Shown one piece after another: positions 33,303 through 45,646 of a stretch of 64,000 nt of DNA. The notes beneath the pieces are model-generated. The model had not been told where the DNA came from, ran no database searches, and saw only the letters and a list, made by a program, of their open reading frames with translations. A program made the position numbers and the translations under genes. Location of the stretch: positions 1 through 64,000 of the forward strand of contig NZ_JAHKRN010000001.1 in assembly GCF_019396385.1 (NCBI RefSeq). The letters are read 5' to 3'. Within the stretch, counting starts at the first letter, position 1. Each line of letters begins with the position of its first letter. Source of the DNA: Nonomuraea harbinensis. GTDB lineage: Bacteria > Actinomycetota > Actinomycetes > Streptosporangiales > Streptosporangiaceae.

Positions 33303-35990
33303 ATGACGGTCACCTTTCATGTGCTCGGACCGCTGGAGGTACGGTCGGCGGGTCAGCCGGTCCGGATCTCCGGCAGAAAGCCACGCCTGCTGCTCGCCAC
33401 TCTGCTGCTGCACGCCAACCACGTGGTCGGCGCCGACGACCTGGTCGAGGTGCTCTGGCCGGAGCGCGCGCCCCGCTCGGCCCTGGCCAACCTGCGCACC
33501 TACGCCAGCTCGCTCCGGTCCGACCTGGCCGGGACCGGTGAGGAAGCCGGCAGCCGGCTGCGCGGCGAAGGCTCCGGCTACGCGATCGACGTGCCCGGCG
33601 GCGCGCTCGACCTGCTCGCCTTCGAGGAGCTGGCCGGCCAGGCGCGCTACGCCGACGCGCTCGCGCTCTGGCGCGGCGCGCCGCTCGCCGACCTGCCGGG
33701 CAGCCCGCTGTGGGACCGCCGGCTCGAACCCCTGCACGGCTTACGCTTACGCGCCGCGGAGGAGCTGATCGGCCAGCGGCTCGCGTCGGGCGACCACGCC
33801 GGGGCGGTGAGCGAACTGCGCGGACTGCTGGGCGAGCACCCCTACCGGGAGGACCTGTGGTCCAGGCTGCTGCTGGCCCTGCACGGCGGCGGCAGGAGGG
33901 CCGAGGCGCTGCGCACCTACGCCTCGGTGCGGGCCAGGCTGGTGGACGAGCTGGGCGTGGAGCCCGGCACCGAGCTGCGCCGCGCGTACGAGACGATCCT
34001 CGCCGACGAGCCGGCGCCCGCCGCGCCGCACCAGCTCCCGCCCGACGTGCCCGACTTCATCGGGCGCGAGGCCGAGCTGGCGGCGCTGGCCGGGCCGTTC
34101 CCGCTCGCGACGATCTCCGGGCCACCCGGCGTGGGCAAGTCCGCGCTGGCGGTACGGGCCGCGCTGGCCCTGCGCACCCGCTTCCCGGCGGGCCAGCTCT
34201 ACCTCGACCTCGACGGCAGGGAGCCGGGCGACCTGCTCGCCGAGGCGCTGCGGGCGCTCGGCATGGAGTCGCCGCCGCCGACCGTGCGGGAGCGCTCGGC
34301 CCTGCTGCGCTCGCTGCTCGCCGAGCGGCCGATGCTGCTGCTGCTCGACGACGCGCTCGACGCCGCCCAGGTGCGCCCGCTGCTGCCGGGCAACGACAGC
34401 TCCGTGATCGTGACCAGCAGGCGCCGCATCACCGAGCTGCCCGGCGCGCTCCACGTCGACCTGGCCGAGCTGCCCCAGGAGGAGGCCCTGCTGCTGCTCG
34501 GCCGGATCGCGGGCGCCGACCGGGTGGCGCGCGAACGCGCCGACGCGCTGGCCATCGTCGACGCCTGCGCACGGCTGCCGCTGGCGCTGCGCAGCGCCGG
34601 GTCCCGGCTCGCCGGGCGGCCCGGCTGGTCCCTGGCGGTGCTCAGGCAACGCCTCCAGGACGACAGGCTCGGCGAGCTGAAGGAGGTCCGCGCCTGCCTG
34701 GAGCGCAGCTACCGCCACCTGCCGGCCGAGGCCGCCCGCACGCTGGGCACCCTCGGCCTGCTCGGCGCGCCCGCCCAGCCCGGCTGGGTGGTCGGCGCCG
34801 CGCTGGACCGGCCCCGCGCCGACGACGTGACGGACCTGCTCGTCGACGTGAACCTGCTGGAGGTGGCCGGCACCGACCTCGTCGGCCAGCCCCGCTACCG
34901 GTTACCCGACCTGATCCGCCGGCACGCGCTCGAACGCCGCCCCGACCCGCAGGGCGTGGCCAGGGTGCTGGCCGCGTGGACGGCGACCACCGAGCACGCC
35001 ATGGCCAGGCTGCCCACCACCGTCTTCAGCCTCACCGCCGCCGGGGCGCCGCGCTGGCGGCTGCCCGAGCAGACCCTGGACCGGCTCACCGCCGACCCGC
35101 TCACCTGGTTCGAGACCGAGCACGAGGCGCTGGCCGGCGCGGTGTCCGTGGCCGCCGAGGCCGGTCTCGCGGCCTCCGCCTGGGGCCTTGCCGCCGCCAT
35201 GGTGCCGTACCTTGACCTGCACTGCCACCTGGACACCTGGCAGCGCACCCACGACGTCGCGCTGGCCGCCGCCCGCGCCGCCGGCGACACGTACGGGGAG
35301 GCCGCGATGCTGCGCGGCCTCGCCCAGGTCGCGCTCTACCGGGACCGGTACGAGGAGGCGGCCGAGGGCTTCACCCGTGCCCGCAGGCTCTTCCGTGAGC
35401 TGGGGGACCTGCGGGCGGAGGCCACCTCGGTCTGCGGGCTGGGCGCGGTCAGCCAGTTCAGCGGCCGGCACGCCCGCTCGCTCGACCAGTTCAAGCAGGC
35501 GCTGGCCATGTTCCTCGCGGCGGGCGACCAGCACGGCGAGGCGTTCACCCGGCAGGCCATCGGGCGGGCCTGCATCAAGGCCGGCGACCTGGCGCAGGCG
35601 TCGGAGTCGCTCGGCCAGGCGATGCGGCTGGCCCAGGACCTCGGCGACGCGCACCGTGAAGGCTGCGTCTGCCTGCAGATGGGCACGCTGCACCGGGCCA
35701 TGTCGTTCCACCGGCACGCCCTGGAGATCTTCGAGTCGCTCGGCGACCGCCACTGCGGGGCGTACGCGCTGCAGAGCCTGGCCGGGCTGCAGGTGGACCG
35801 CGGCGAACTGGCCCCCGCCTCGGCGGGGCTGGAGCGGTCGCTGCTGGTCTTCCGCGAGCTGGGCGACCGCAGCGGCGAGGCCTCCGCCACCCAGCTGCTC
35901 GGCGAGCTGCACCGCTCCGCCGGCCGCACCGGCCTCGCCCTCGACTACCTCGAACACGCCAGCCTGCTGCGCCGTGAACTCCCCGCCTGA
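33303..35990 (+). CDS. AfsR/SARP-family regulator with NB-ARC and TPR domains
   Basis: An 895-residue regulator. Residues 1-95 are the OmpR-like winged helix (FHVLGPLEVRSAGQPVRI); 100-240 the bacterial transcriptional activator domain (DLWSRLLLALHGGGRRAEALRTYASVRARLVDELGVEPG). Residues 255-500 are an NB-ARC ATPase with Walker A SGPPGVGKSALA and Walker B MLLLLDDAL; 640-895 are TPR repeats (DTYGEAAMLRGLAQVALYRDRYEEAAEGFTRA). This is the AfsR layout, which links signals to secondary metabolism or development. The ATG at 33303 gives the standard N-terminus. SARP-type direct repeats lie 36 bases upstream. Confidence 0.9.
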   Translation: MTVTFHVLGPLEVRSAGQPVRISGRKPRLLLATLLLHANHVVGADDLVEVLWPERAPRSALANLRTYASSLRSDLAGTGEEAGSRLRGEGSGYAIDVPGGALDLLAFEELAGQARYADALALWRGAPLADLPGSPLWDRRLEPLHGLRLRAAEELIGQRLASGDHAGAVSELRGLLGEHPYREDLWSRLLLALHGGGRRAEALRTYASVRARLVDELGVEPGTELRRAYETILADEPAPAAPHQLPPDVPDFIGREAELAALAGPFPLATISGPPGVGKSALAVRAALALRTRFPAGQLYLDLDGREPGDLLAEALRALGMESPPPTVRERSALLRSLLAERPMLLLLDDALDAAQVRPLLPGNDSSVIVTSRRRITELPGALHVDLAELPQEEALLLLGRIAGADRVARERADALAIVDACARLPLALRSAGSRLAGRPGWSLAVLRQRLQDDRLGELKEVRACLERSYRHLPAEAARTLGTLGLLGAPAQPGWVVGAALDRPRADDVTDLLVDVNLLEVAGTDLVGQPRYRLPDLIRRHALERRPDPQGVARVLAAWTATTEHAMARLPTTVFSLTAAGAPRWRLPEQTLDRLTADPLTWFETEHEALAGAVSVAAEAGLAASAWGLAAAMVPYLDLHCHLDTWQRTHDVALAAARAAGDTYGEAAMLRGLAQVALYRDRYEEAAEGFTRARRLFRELGDLRAEATSVCGLGAVSQFSGRHARSLDQFKQALAMFLAAGDQHGEAFTRQAIGRACIKAGDLAQASESLGQAMRLAQDLGDAHREGCVCLQMGTLHRAMSFHRHALEIFESLGDRHCGAYALQSLAGLQVDRGELAPASAGLERSLLVFRELGDRSGEASATQLLGELHRSAGRTGLALDYLEHASLLRRELPA

Positions 35991-36007
35991 ACCGCGATCG
36001 CTCCAGG

Positions 36008-37357
36008 TCAGCCGTTCGTCAGGCGGCGGAAGAGCCACTTGAAGCGGGAGCCGCCACCGCGCGCCGAGCCCTCCAGGGCGGCCAGCGACTCCTCCGCGGT
36101 GGGGCGCTTGGCCGGGACGAGGTCGATCATCCGCCGCACCACCTCCGGCACGTCCGCCCGCCCATAGGCGTCGGCGCTGGTCGGCAACGCGCCGGTCAGG
36201 AGCTGGTAGGCGATCACGCCCGCCGCGTACACGTCGGCGGCGGCGGTCATCCGGTCAGGACGCTCCTGGCACTCGGGCGCGACGTAGTGGGCGTCGAGCA
36301 CGTTGTGGAGCTCGTGCACCACCGTGTAGTCGCGCGGCCCCGGCTTGGCGTAGTCGAACCCGGTCAGCACCGCGTGGCCGTCGTCGGTCACCAGCACGCT
36401 GGCCGGGGTGAGCGCACGGTGGATCACCCCGTGGGCGTGCGCGTGGGCCAGGCCGCGCAGCATGTCCTGGATCACGCCCAGCCGCTCGCCGCTGCCCAGC
36501 CGCAGATGGAGCGCCTGGCCGTGGACGTCGTCCAGCACCAGCACGAACCGGCTCTCGTCGTCGATGGCGAAGAAGTCGCGCGAGCGCACCACGCACGGGT
36601 GGGGAGGGATGCGGGCCAGGGTCTGGTAGGCGTTGGCGATGCGCTGCCGCTCGGCCGCCCTGGACGCCTGGTCGGCGAGCGGGTCGGCCTGGTAGACCCG
36701 GAGCAGCACGGTCTCGCTGCCCGGCAGCGTGGCGTTGAACGCGCGGTATTCGGTGACCCGCGCGTCGCCGCCGAGCTGCTCCTCGACCTCCCAGTTGCCG
36801 AAGCGAGGAGGCGTGGTGCTGCGGCGTACGGTCTGGTTGAGCGCGTCGAGCACGGCGGACAGGTAGGGGCGCACGTCGGGGCTGCAGCCGCGCCTGACCC
36901 GGGAGACGTCGCCCAGCGTCGCGATCAGGCCGGACAGGTCGGTGACGTTGACCGCGTCGCGCCCGGCCGGGTCGACCAGCCGCGCGTCGGGGGAGGTGAG
37001 CACCACCAGGCTGTCGACGTAGACCCGCTCCAGCTGGGTGGCCCGGGAGACGAGCAGGCCCTTGAGCGCCTTGGCGGTGCCGCGCAGCTTGGTGACCGGT
37101 GAGCCGAACGCCTCCCTGCGCGGGGGGAACCAGCGCGAGCCGGACACCTCGATGCGGCCCCTGGTGCCCTTGACGTCGACGACCACCAGCGCGTGGCGGG
37201 TCAGCACGATCAGGTCGACCTCGAAGACGTCGTCGCCGCGCGGCACCTCCACGTTGTGCAGCAGGAGCCAGTCGGCGGGCGCGTTGTCTCTCAGGAAGGC
37301 GATCACGCGCCGTTCGGCGTCGTTGACCGGCCTCCCGCCCCCGACGATCTCTGCCAT
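36008..37357 (-). CDS. NERD domain-pseudokinase fusion
   Basis: 449 residues. The N-terminal NERD (nuclease-related) domain covers about 10-125: VIAFLRDNAPADWLLLHNVEV, FEVDLIVLTRHALVVVDVKG with the PD-(D/E)xK-like D-x-K, and LRGTAKALKGLL. A protein kinase fold follows (about 185-430), but catalytic motifs are altered: the VAIK Lys is LLRVY, HRDxxxxN is HRALTPASV, and DFG is TGFDYA. It is therefore probably a pseudokinase. The final RRGG/KWLFRR tail is basic. NERD-kinase fusions occur in phage defence (PglW of BREX), but no other defence gene is nearby. Its role is unknown. Confidence 0.8.
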   Translation of the reverse strand: MAEIVGGGRPVNDAERRVIAFLRDNAPADWLLLHNVEVPRGDDVFEVDLIVLTRHALVVVDVKGTRGRIEVSGSRWFPPRREAFGSPVTKLRGTAKALKGLLVSRATQLERVYVDSLVVLTSPDARLVDPAGRDAVNVTDLSGLIATLGDVSRVRRGCSPDVRPYLSAVLDALNQTVRRSTTPPRFGNWEVEEQLGGDARVTEYRAFNATLPGSETVLLRVYQADPLADQASRAAERQRIANAYQTLARIPPHPCVVRSRDFFAIDDESRFVLVLDDVHGQALHLRLGSGERLGVIQDMLRGLAHAHAHGVIHRALTPASVLVTDDGHAVLTGFDYAKPGPRDYTVVHELHNVLDAHYVAPECQERPDRMTAAADVYAAGVIAYQLLTGALPTSADAYGRADVPEVVRRMIDLVPAKRPTAEESLAALEGSARGGGSRFKWLFRRLTNG

Positions 37358-37381
37358 GGCCCTATCCTCGCACGAAATGGA

Positions 37382-37417
37382 TTGACAACATGCTGTCGAA
37401 ATGACAGTATGTTGTCA
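37382..37417. promoter_or_regulatory. Leaderless promoter inside a long palindrome
   Basis: TGACAACAT (37383-37391) pairs perfectly with ATGTTGTCA (37409-37417), and inside it CTGTC (37393-37397) pairs with GACAG (37403-37407). A -35 TTGACA (37382-37387) and a -10 CAGTAT (37405-37410) with a 17-base spacer lie in the same segment, placing the transcription start at or next to the ATG at 37417. The MarR protein encoded by the second gene is the likely ligand. Confidence 0.75.
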
Positions 37418-38043
37418 TGAGTGAAGCGAAGAGAACGATCCATGTGGCGGCTTACGACACCATGGCCGACTGGGAGGTCGGGCACGCGACGGCTCATCTG
37501 CGCACCGGCCGCTTCCACCGCGACCAGAGCGGCTTCGAGATCGTCATGGTCGGTCTCACCCGCGACCCCGTCACCACCATGGGCGGCCTGCGGGTCACGC
37601 CCGACCTGGCGCTCGACGAGCTCTCGCCCTCGGGGAGCGCGCTGCTCATCCTGCCCGGCGCCGCCACGTGGGACGAGGGGGACGACCTCACGCCGTTCGC
37701 CCGCACCGCCCGCGCGTTCCTCTCCGATGGGGTCCCGGTCGCCGCGATCTGCGGCGCCACGGCCGGTCTCGCACGGGAGGGCCTGCTCGACGGGCGCGCC
37801 CACACCAGCGGCGCGGTGCAGTACCTGGAGGCCCAGGAGGGCTACTCCGGCGCCGCCCGCTACGTCGAGACGGACGCGGTCACCGACGGCGACCTCATCA
37901 CGGCGGGCCCCACCGAGCCGGTGGCCTTCGCCCGCGAGATCTTCCTGCGGCTCGACGTCAACCGGCCCGAGGTCGTCGACGCGTGGTACCGGCTGTTCTC
38001 CCGCAGCGACGCCTCGGCGTACGAGGTGCTGATGTCGGCGTGA
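37417..38043 (+). CDS. DJ-1/PfpI-family protein
   Basis: 208 residues of the DJ-1/ThiJ/PfpI superfamily. The nucleophile is C112 at the elbow VAAICGATAGLA, and the acidic partner is near E20 in MADWEVGHA. Members include glyoxalases, isonitrile hydratases and regulators; the motif ICGATAGLA is shared by many uncharacterised stress proteins. The gene has no ribosome-binding site, and the predicted start of transcription coincides with the ATG, so the mRNA is likely leaderless. It is coupled to a MarR gene (GTGA overlap), and both are under the palindrome upstream. Confidence 0.85.
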   Translation: MSEAKRTIHVAAYDTMADWEVGHATAHLRTGRFHRDQSGFEIVMVGLTRDPVTTMGGLRVTPDLALDELSPSGSALLILPGAATWDEGDDLTPFARTARAFLSDGVPVAAICGATAGLAREGLLDGRAHTSGAVQYLEAQEGYSGAARYVETDAVTDGDLITAGPTEPVAFAREIFLRLDVNRPEVVDAWYRLFSRSDASAYEVLMSA

Positions 38044-38498
38044 GCGGCGCCTCGCCCGAGACGGTGGAGCTGCTGTCGGACGCCGCTCTCACGGTCTTCC
38101 GGCTCAACGGGCAGTTCCTGGAGGTGGCCGAGTCGCTGGCCCGTCCGGCCGGGCTGACGGCCGCCTGGTGGCAGGTGCTCGGGGCGGTGCTGCGTGAGCC
38201 GCTGCCGGTGGCCGGCATCGCCAGGGTGATGGGCATGACCCGCCAGGGCGTGCAGCGGGTCGCCGATCTGCTGGTGGAGAAGGGCCTGGCCGAATACCTG
38301 CCGAACCCGGCGCACAAGCGCGCCAAGCTCCTCACCCCGACCGATGAGGGCAGGGCGGCCGTCGCCAGGATCGTCCCCGGCCACCGGGAGCTGGCCGCCA
38401 CCCTGGCCGCCGAGCTGGGCGCGGACGGCTTCCACGCCTGCGTGGAGTCCCTGCGGCGGCTCAGCGCCGCCATGGACCGCATCCAGCGGACCTCCTGA
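38040..38498 (+). CDS. MarR-family regulator
   Basis: About 152 residues. The winged helix is LPVAGIARVMGMTRQGVQRVADLLVEKGLAEYLPNPAHKRAKLLTPT. The N-terminal helix TVFRLNGQFLEVAESLARPAGLT is a typical dimer element. The GTG at 38040 overlaps the stop of the DJ-1 gene. It probably represses the shared promoter through the long palindrome at 37383-37417. The ligand is not known; DJ-1 partners suggest a reactive carbonyl or an electrophile. Confidence 0.85.
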   Translation: MSGASPETVELLSDAALTVFRLNGQFLEVAESLARPAGLTAAWWQVLGAVLREPLPVAGIARVMGMTRQGVQRVADLLVEKGLAEYLPNPAHKRAKLLTPTDEGRAAVARIVPGHRELAATLAAELGADGFHACVESLRRLSAAMDRIQRTS

Positions 38499-38501
38499 GC
38501 C

Positions 38502-39089
38502 TCACCAGTCCGGCTCCACGCCCGGGCGGACCGCGCCGATGTAGGTGGGCCTGTCCACCGGTTCCACCCGTACGGTGGCGCCGGTGAACGGGGCGTTGAC
38601 CATCCGCTTGCGGTTGATCGCGATGCCGACGTGCTCCGGCCCGCGGCGGCGCGGGTTACTGTCGTAGAAGACCAGGTCGCCGGCGCGCACCTCGTCCCTG
38701 GGGATCCGGATCCCGTCCTCCCACTGCCTCTGCGAGGTGCGGCTGATGGTCACGCCCACCCTGGCCCACGCGTACTGGGCCAGTCCCGAGCAGTCGAAGC
38801 CCCAGGTCTTGGCGCCGCGCCCGATCCCGTAGCCGGGCCCGCGCGTGCCGCCTCCGCCCCACGAGTACGGGAGCCCGATCGCTTCCAGGGCGGCGTCGGC
38901 CACCACCCGGCCGGGCCGCGGATACCACGGCCGGTCGTCGTAACATTCGACCGCGTACGGGTCGAAACAGTCGTGTGCCATTGCCGTGGCGGAATTCAAG
39001 GTTCCGGGAAAAGCGCACGCCATGGCCGTGGCGATAAGTATGCGTACTGCCCGCATCTGGATATTCACCGCTTCTGCCTTGTCGGTCAC
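38502..39089 (-). CDS. Secreted NlpC/P60 endopeptidase
   Basis: 195 residues. The N-terminus is a signal peptide (VRILIATAMACAFPGTLNSATAMA), followed directly by the catalytic domain: ALEAIGLPYSWGGGG, the nucleophile in GFDCSGLAQYAW, and the catalytic His in PEHVGIAI. Such enzymes cut within the stem peptide of peptidoglycan. The GTG at 39089 has GAGGA at 7 bases; an ATG at 39056 is the alternative. No binding domain is attached, so it is a minimal, mobile hydrolase. The long upstream region may carry control elements. Confidence 0.88.
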   Translation of the reverse strand: MTDKAEAVNIQMRAVRILIATAMACAFPGTLNSATAMAHDCFDPYAVECYDDRPWYPRPGRVVADAALEAIGLPYSWGGGGTRGPGYGIGRGAKTWGFDCSGLAQYAWARVGVTISRTSQRQWEDGIRIPRDEVRAGDLVFYDSNPRRRGPEHVGIAINRKRMVNAPFTGATVRVEPVDRPTYIGAVRPGVEPDW

Positions 39090-39414
39090 GCCGATCCTCG
39101 CCGCCGGCGCGGCACCGCTCGTCCCCTGATGAATGCTCCCGGCCTATAGGCATAAAACGCCTTTTAACCAGGCCGGATGCACGTATGGCGACAAGCTGAA
39201 AATGCGTCCACAATGGCCCACGACAAAAGCGGATCAGCTCGGACATATCGCCACTAAGAAGCGGCAGGAGATATTCGCTATCCCGAAAAGGGCTTGGTTT
39301 TTCCGTGAGCGCCTCCGCTCGCCCGCCGGTCGAGGCGCGGCCCCGCCCGTTCACGAGATGGTGTGAATACGGTCATTTCATGGCGAAGATTACATAAGTC
39401 GGCATATTGCGTGT
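39090..39414. other. AT-richer intergenic region
   Basis: About 325 bases between divergent genes for the NlpC/P60 and STAS proteins, less GC-rich than the surroundings. Short frames exist on both strands but lack ribosome-binding sites and family signatures. I looked for a cyclic di-AMP (ydaO-type) riboswitch upstream of the wall hydrolase and did not find its conserved blocks. Small hairpins are present (for example GCCCTTTTCGGG on the minus strand). Confidence 0.6.
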
Positions 39415-39487
39415 ATCGTGGGCAGCGGCCGGTGTTTCGGCCGCAGGGCTCGCCGGCAACCCCCTGAGACCGAGTGGGGGTGTGCGC

Positions 39488-39492
<5 letters not shown>
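39415..39492 (+). promoter_or_regulatory. Structured mRNA leader masking the STAS start
   Basis: Three helices can form in order: GCGGCCG/CGGCCGC (39425-39431 with 39438-39444), ACCCCC/GGGGGT (39459-39464 with 39476-39481), and a closing helix ATCGTG/CATGAT (39415-39420 with 39487-39492). The second buries the only G-rich Shine-Dalgarno-like stretch, and the closing helix covers the ATG itself. The CCGGCAACC between them recalls SAM-class riboswitch cores, but a family match is not established. Confidence 0.5.
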
Positions 39493-42890
<3,398 letters not shown>

Positions 42891-44309
42891 CTAGTCCTCG
42901 CGGCCGATCTCTACGTCCTCAAGCACGGCCAGCGCGTCGGGAACCAGGACCGCGGCCGAGTAGTAGGCGCTGACCAGGTAGGAGATGACGGCCTTCTCGT
43001 TGATGTTCATGAACCGGACCGACAGGCTCGGTTGGTACTCGTCGGGGATGCCGGTCTGGTGCAGCCCGATCACGCCCTGGTTCTCCTGCCCGGTGCGCAT
43101 GAGCATGACCGAGCTGGTCCGCTGCGCGCTGATCGGGATCTTGTTGCACGGGAAGATCGGGACGCCCCGCCAGGCGGGCACCCGGTGGCCGCTCACCTCG
43201 GCGGCCTGCGGGTAGAGGCCGCGCTTGCTGCACTCCCTGCCGAAGGCGGCGATGGCCTGCGGGTGGGCCAGGAAGAACGCCGGTTCCTTCCACACCTTGG
43301 CCAGCAGGTCGTCCAGGTCGTCGGGGGTGGGCGGGCCGGTGCGGGTGCGGATGCGCTGGGCGAAGTCGGCGTTGTGCAGCAGCCCGAAGTCGCGGTTGTT
43401 GATCAGGTCGTGTTCCTGCCGCTCGCGCAGCGCCTCGATGGTCAGCCTGAGCTGCTGCTCCAGCTGGTTCATCGGCTGGTTGTAGAGGTCGGAGACCCGG
43501 CTGTGGACGCGCAGGACGGTCTGCGCCACGCTCAGCTCGTACTCACGCGGGCTCAGCTCGTAGTCGACGAACGTGCCGGGCAGCGTCGCCTCGCCGCTGT
43601 GGCCGGAGGACATCTCGATCGCGGCCTCGCCGTGGTCGTTGCGCGCCCGCTCACCGCCCGCCTGCCACGCCTCCAGGTGGTCGCGCAGCCCTGGCGAGCG
43701 GTCCAGCAGCGCCTGGAAGTCCTCGCGGGAGAGCGTCAGCAAGGTGGTGGCGGTCCTGGCGCGGGCCGAGAACTCCCAGGTGCCGCCGGAGGTGAGCATC
43801 GAGTCGCCCAGATGGTCGCCGTCGGCCAGCACGCCGAGGTTCTGCTCGTCGCCGTAGGCGCCCTGGGCGACCCTGCCGACGCGGCCGTGGGCGATCAGCA
43901 CGAGCTGGTCGACGGGCTCGCCCTCGCGGACGATCTCGTCGCCCGGCTCGACCTCGCGCTGGGCGAACCGGTACGCGAGCGCCTCCAGGACCTCGATGTC
44001 GTCGAAACCGCGCAGCATCGGCAGCTCGCACAGCTCGGCGGGGACCACCCGCACCTCGGCGCCGCTCGTGCTGAACGTGATCCGGCCGTCTCCGAGCGTG
44101 TACGTGAGCCGCCGGTTGACGCGGAAGACGCCGCCGGAGGTCTGCGTCCAGGGCAGGAGCTTGAGCAGCCACCGTGAGGTGATCTCCTGCATCTGCGGCG
44201 GGGTCTTCGTGGTCGTCGAGAGGTTGCGCGCGGCCTCGGTGCTGAGGCTCAGCTGCTGGCCTGCCGCGGCGGAGTCGGTCGTCTCGGTCATTCGGGCACC
44301 ACCCATCAT
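42891..44309 (-). CDS. Family-2B encapsulin shell protein with cyclic-nucleotide-binding domain
   Basis: 472 residues. The N-terminal arm ([41 protein letters not shown]) is followed by a Crp-like cyclic-nucleotide-binding domain at about 85-215 ([50 protein letters not shown]), then the HK97-type shell fold ([54 protein letters not shown]). This domain order defines family 2B encapsulins, known to enclose terpene cyclases and polyprenyl transferases. An ATG at 44291 is an alternative start. The promoter is probably the AT-rich stretch at 44310-44365. Confidence 0.92.
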   Translation of the reverse strand: MMGGARMTETTDSAAAGQQLSLSTEAARNLSTTTKTPPQMQEITSRWLLKLLPWTQTSGGVFRVNRRLTYTLGDGRITFSTSGAEVRVVPAELCELPMLRGFDDIEVLEALAYRFAQREVEPGDEIVREGEPVDQLVLIAHGRVGRVAQGAYGDEQNLGVLADGDHLGDSMLTSGGTWEFSARARTATTLLTLSREDFQALLDRSPGLRDHLEAWQAGGERARNDHGEAAIEMSSGHSGEATLPGTFVDYELSPREYELSVAQTVLRVHSRVSDLYNQPMNQLEQQLRLTIEALRERQEHDLINNRDFGLLHNADFAQRIRTRTGPPTPDDLDDLLAKVWKEPAFFLAHPQAIAAFGRECSKRGLYPQAAEVSGHRVPAWRGVPIFPCNKIPISAQRTSSVMLMRTGQENQGVIGLHQTGIPDEYQPSLSVRFMNINEKAVISYLVSAYYSAAVLVPDALAVLEDVEIGRED

Positions 44310-44370
44310 GAGAGATTTACGGAGAGTGACGAAAAAGTACGTTGGGTAATCGTTCGTGGGCAGGGGTCAG

Positions 44371-44399
44371 CCCCGGCCGTGCTCTGGACATGGCCGGGG
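44371..44399 (-). terminator. Hairpin between the prenyl synthase and encapsulin genes
   Basis: CCCCGGCC (44371-44378) pairs with GGCCGGGG (44392-44399) directly after the polyprenyl synthase stop. It suggests that the encapsulin-geosmin operon has its own promoter, with some read-through possible. Confidence 0.6.
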
Positions 44400-45449
44400 T
44401 CAGCTGTCGCGGTGGGCGAGCCGGGCCGCGAACAGGGTCAGCGCCGCCCGCGCGTCGGGCGCGACCGGGGCGGTGTCGAGCGCCTCCACGGCCTGCCGGA
44501 CCCGTGCGTCGATCATCGACTCGACCTCGGCGAGCGCGCCCGTCTCCAGCAGGATCAGGCGCAGCTCCGCCGCCTGCTCCTCGCCCAGCGCGGGGTTGCC
44601 GTGCCAGGCGGCGAGGTAGGCGAGCTGCTGGGGCGTGGCCCGCGCCAGCGCGTGCGCGACCAGCACGGTGTGCTTGCCGTCGCGCAGGTCGTCGAGCGCC
44701 GACTTGCCGGTCTCGCCCGACGAGCCGAACGTGCCGAGCACGTCGTCGCGGAGCTGGAACGCCTCCCCGAGCGGCACCCCGAACCGGGTGTAGGCGCGCA
44801 GCAGGTCCGGCTCGGCCCCGGCCAGCGCGCCGCCGATCTGCAGCGGCCGCTCGACGGTGTATTTGGCCGTCTTGAACCTGATCGTGGTCAGCGCCTGCTC
44901 CACGCTCGCCCCGGCGCGCAGCTGGGCCAGCATGTCCAGATACTGGCCACTGATCACCTCGGTGCGCATGGCGTCGAAGACGCGGTGCGCGGCCCGCAGC
45001 CGGACCGGGTCCACGTCGCACGACGACAACAGGGCATCCGACCAGGACAGGCTGAGCGTGCCCAGGAGGATCCCGCCCGCCTGCCCGAAGGCCTCCGCGC
45101 CAGGTCCTTCGTGCAGGCGGGCGAGGCTTTTGTGGATCGTCGCCTGCCCGCGGCGCAACTCGCTGCCGTCCATGATGTCGTCATGGATCAGCAGCCCCGC
45201 GTGGCAGAGCTCCAGCGCCGCGGCGGCGCTGATGATCTCGTCGCAGTCTTCGCCGCCGGCGCCCCGCCAGCCCCAGTAGCACAGCTGCGGCCTGATGCGC
45301 TTGCCCCCGCCGAGGATGAAGCCGACCAGCAACTCGTAGGCCGCCGCCACGTCGGGGTCGGCGACCGGGGGCCGCCAGCCCTCGAGGAACCCGGCCAGCC
45401 GGTCGTCGATGCGGGGCGCCAGCAAGTCGGGGGTGATGCTCACGGTCAT
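44400..45449 (-). CDS. Polyprenyl diphosphate synthase
   Basis: 349 residues, isoprenyl diphosphate synthase fold. The first Asp-rich motif is LIHDDIMDGSELRRGQ; the second is FQLRDDVLGTFG, where the last Asp is replaced by Gly, as is common in actinobacterial members. The residues before the first motif (LCHAGLLIHDD) lack the bulky pair of strict C10 synthases, so C15 or C20 products are likely; farnesyl diphosphate would supply geosmin synthase. GAAGGAG precedes the ATG. It is immediately upstream of the encapsulin operon on the same strand and may supply it, or be a second cargo. Confidence 0.88.
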   Translation of the reverse strand: MTVSITPDLLAPRIDDRLAGFLEGWRPPVADPDVAAAYELLVGFILGGGKRIRPQLCYWGWRGAGGEDCDEIISAAAALELCHAGLLIHDDIMDGSELRRGQATIHKSLARLHEGPGAEAFGQAGGILLGTLSLSWSDALLSSCDVDPVRLRAAHRVFDAMRTEVISGQYLDMLAQLRAGASVEQALTTIRFKTAKYTVERPLQIGGALAGAEPDLLRAYTRFGVPLGEAFQLRDDVLGTFGSSGETGKSALDDLRDGKHTVLVAHALARATPQQLAYLAAWHGNPALGEEQAAELRLILLETGALAEVESMIDARVRQAVEALDTAPVAPDARAALTLFAARLAHRDS

Positions 45450-45482
45450 CGGCCGGACTCCTTCAGGGCTGCTCTGTGCTAC

Positions 45483-45494
45483 GAGTAGTTACTC
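45483..45494. promoter_or_regulatory. Palindrome in a divergent promoter region
   Basis: GAGTA-GT-TACTC (45483-45494) lies 34 bases upstream of the polyprenyl synthase ATG, within a 197-base gap shared with the alcohol dehydrogenase gene. It could be an operator, but no regulator gene adjoins it. A TTGACC near 45574 may be the -35 of the dehydrogenase promoter. Confidence 0.35.
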
Positions 45495-45646
45495 ACCGAA
45501 TACGGAGTGTGTAAAGCGGGTTGAGGGACCCGAGTTTTCCAGGGATATCCAAGCCCTCCTCATGAACGTCCCTTGACCTGCGGTTCAGAGGGTCTAGGGG
45601 CGCGTATCCCGGGTATTCGGGCCTGGTCGATCGAGGGAGGCAGACC

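Noticed and set aside
39133-39366. Short ORFs in the AT-richer gap
   Set aside because: No ribosome-binding site, no family pattern, and composition unlike local coding sequence.
39090-39414. Cyclic di-AMP riboswitch upstream of the NlpC/P60 gene
   Set aside because: Such switches often precede wall hydrolases in actinobacteria, but the conserved ydaO-type blocks were not found on the minus strand.
39421-39487. Firm SAM-IV riboswitch call
   Set aside because: CCGGCAACC and the GGGGGTG segment are suggestive, but the full core and pseudoknot are not evident, and the downstream STAS gene is not a usual target. Kept only as an unassigned leader.
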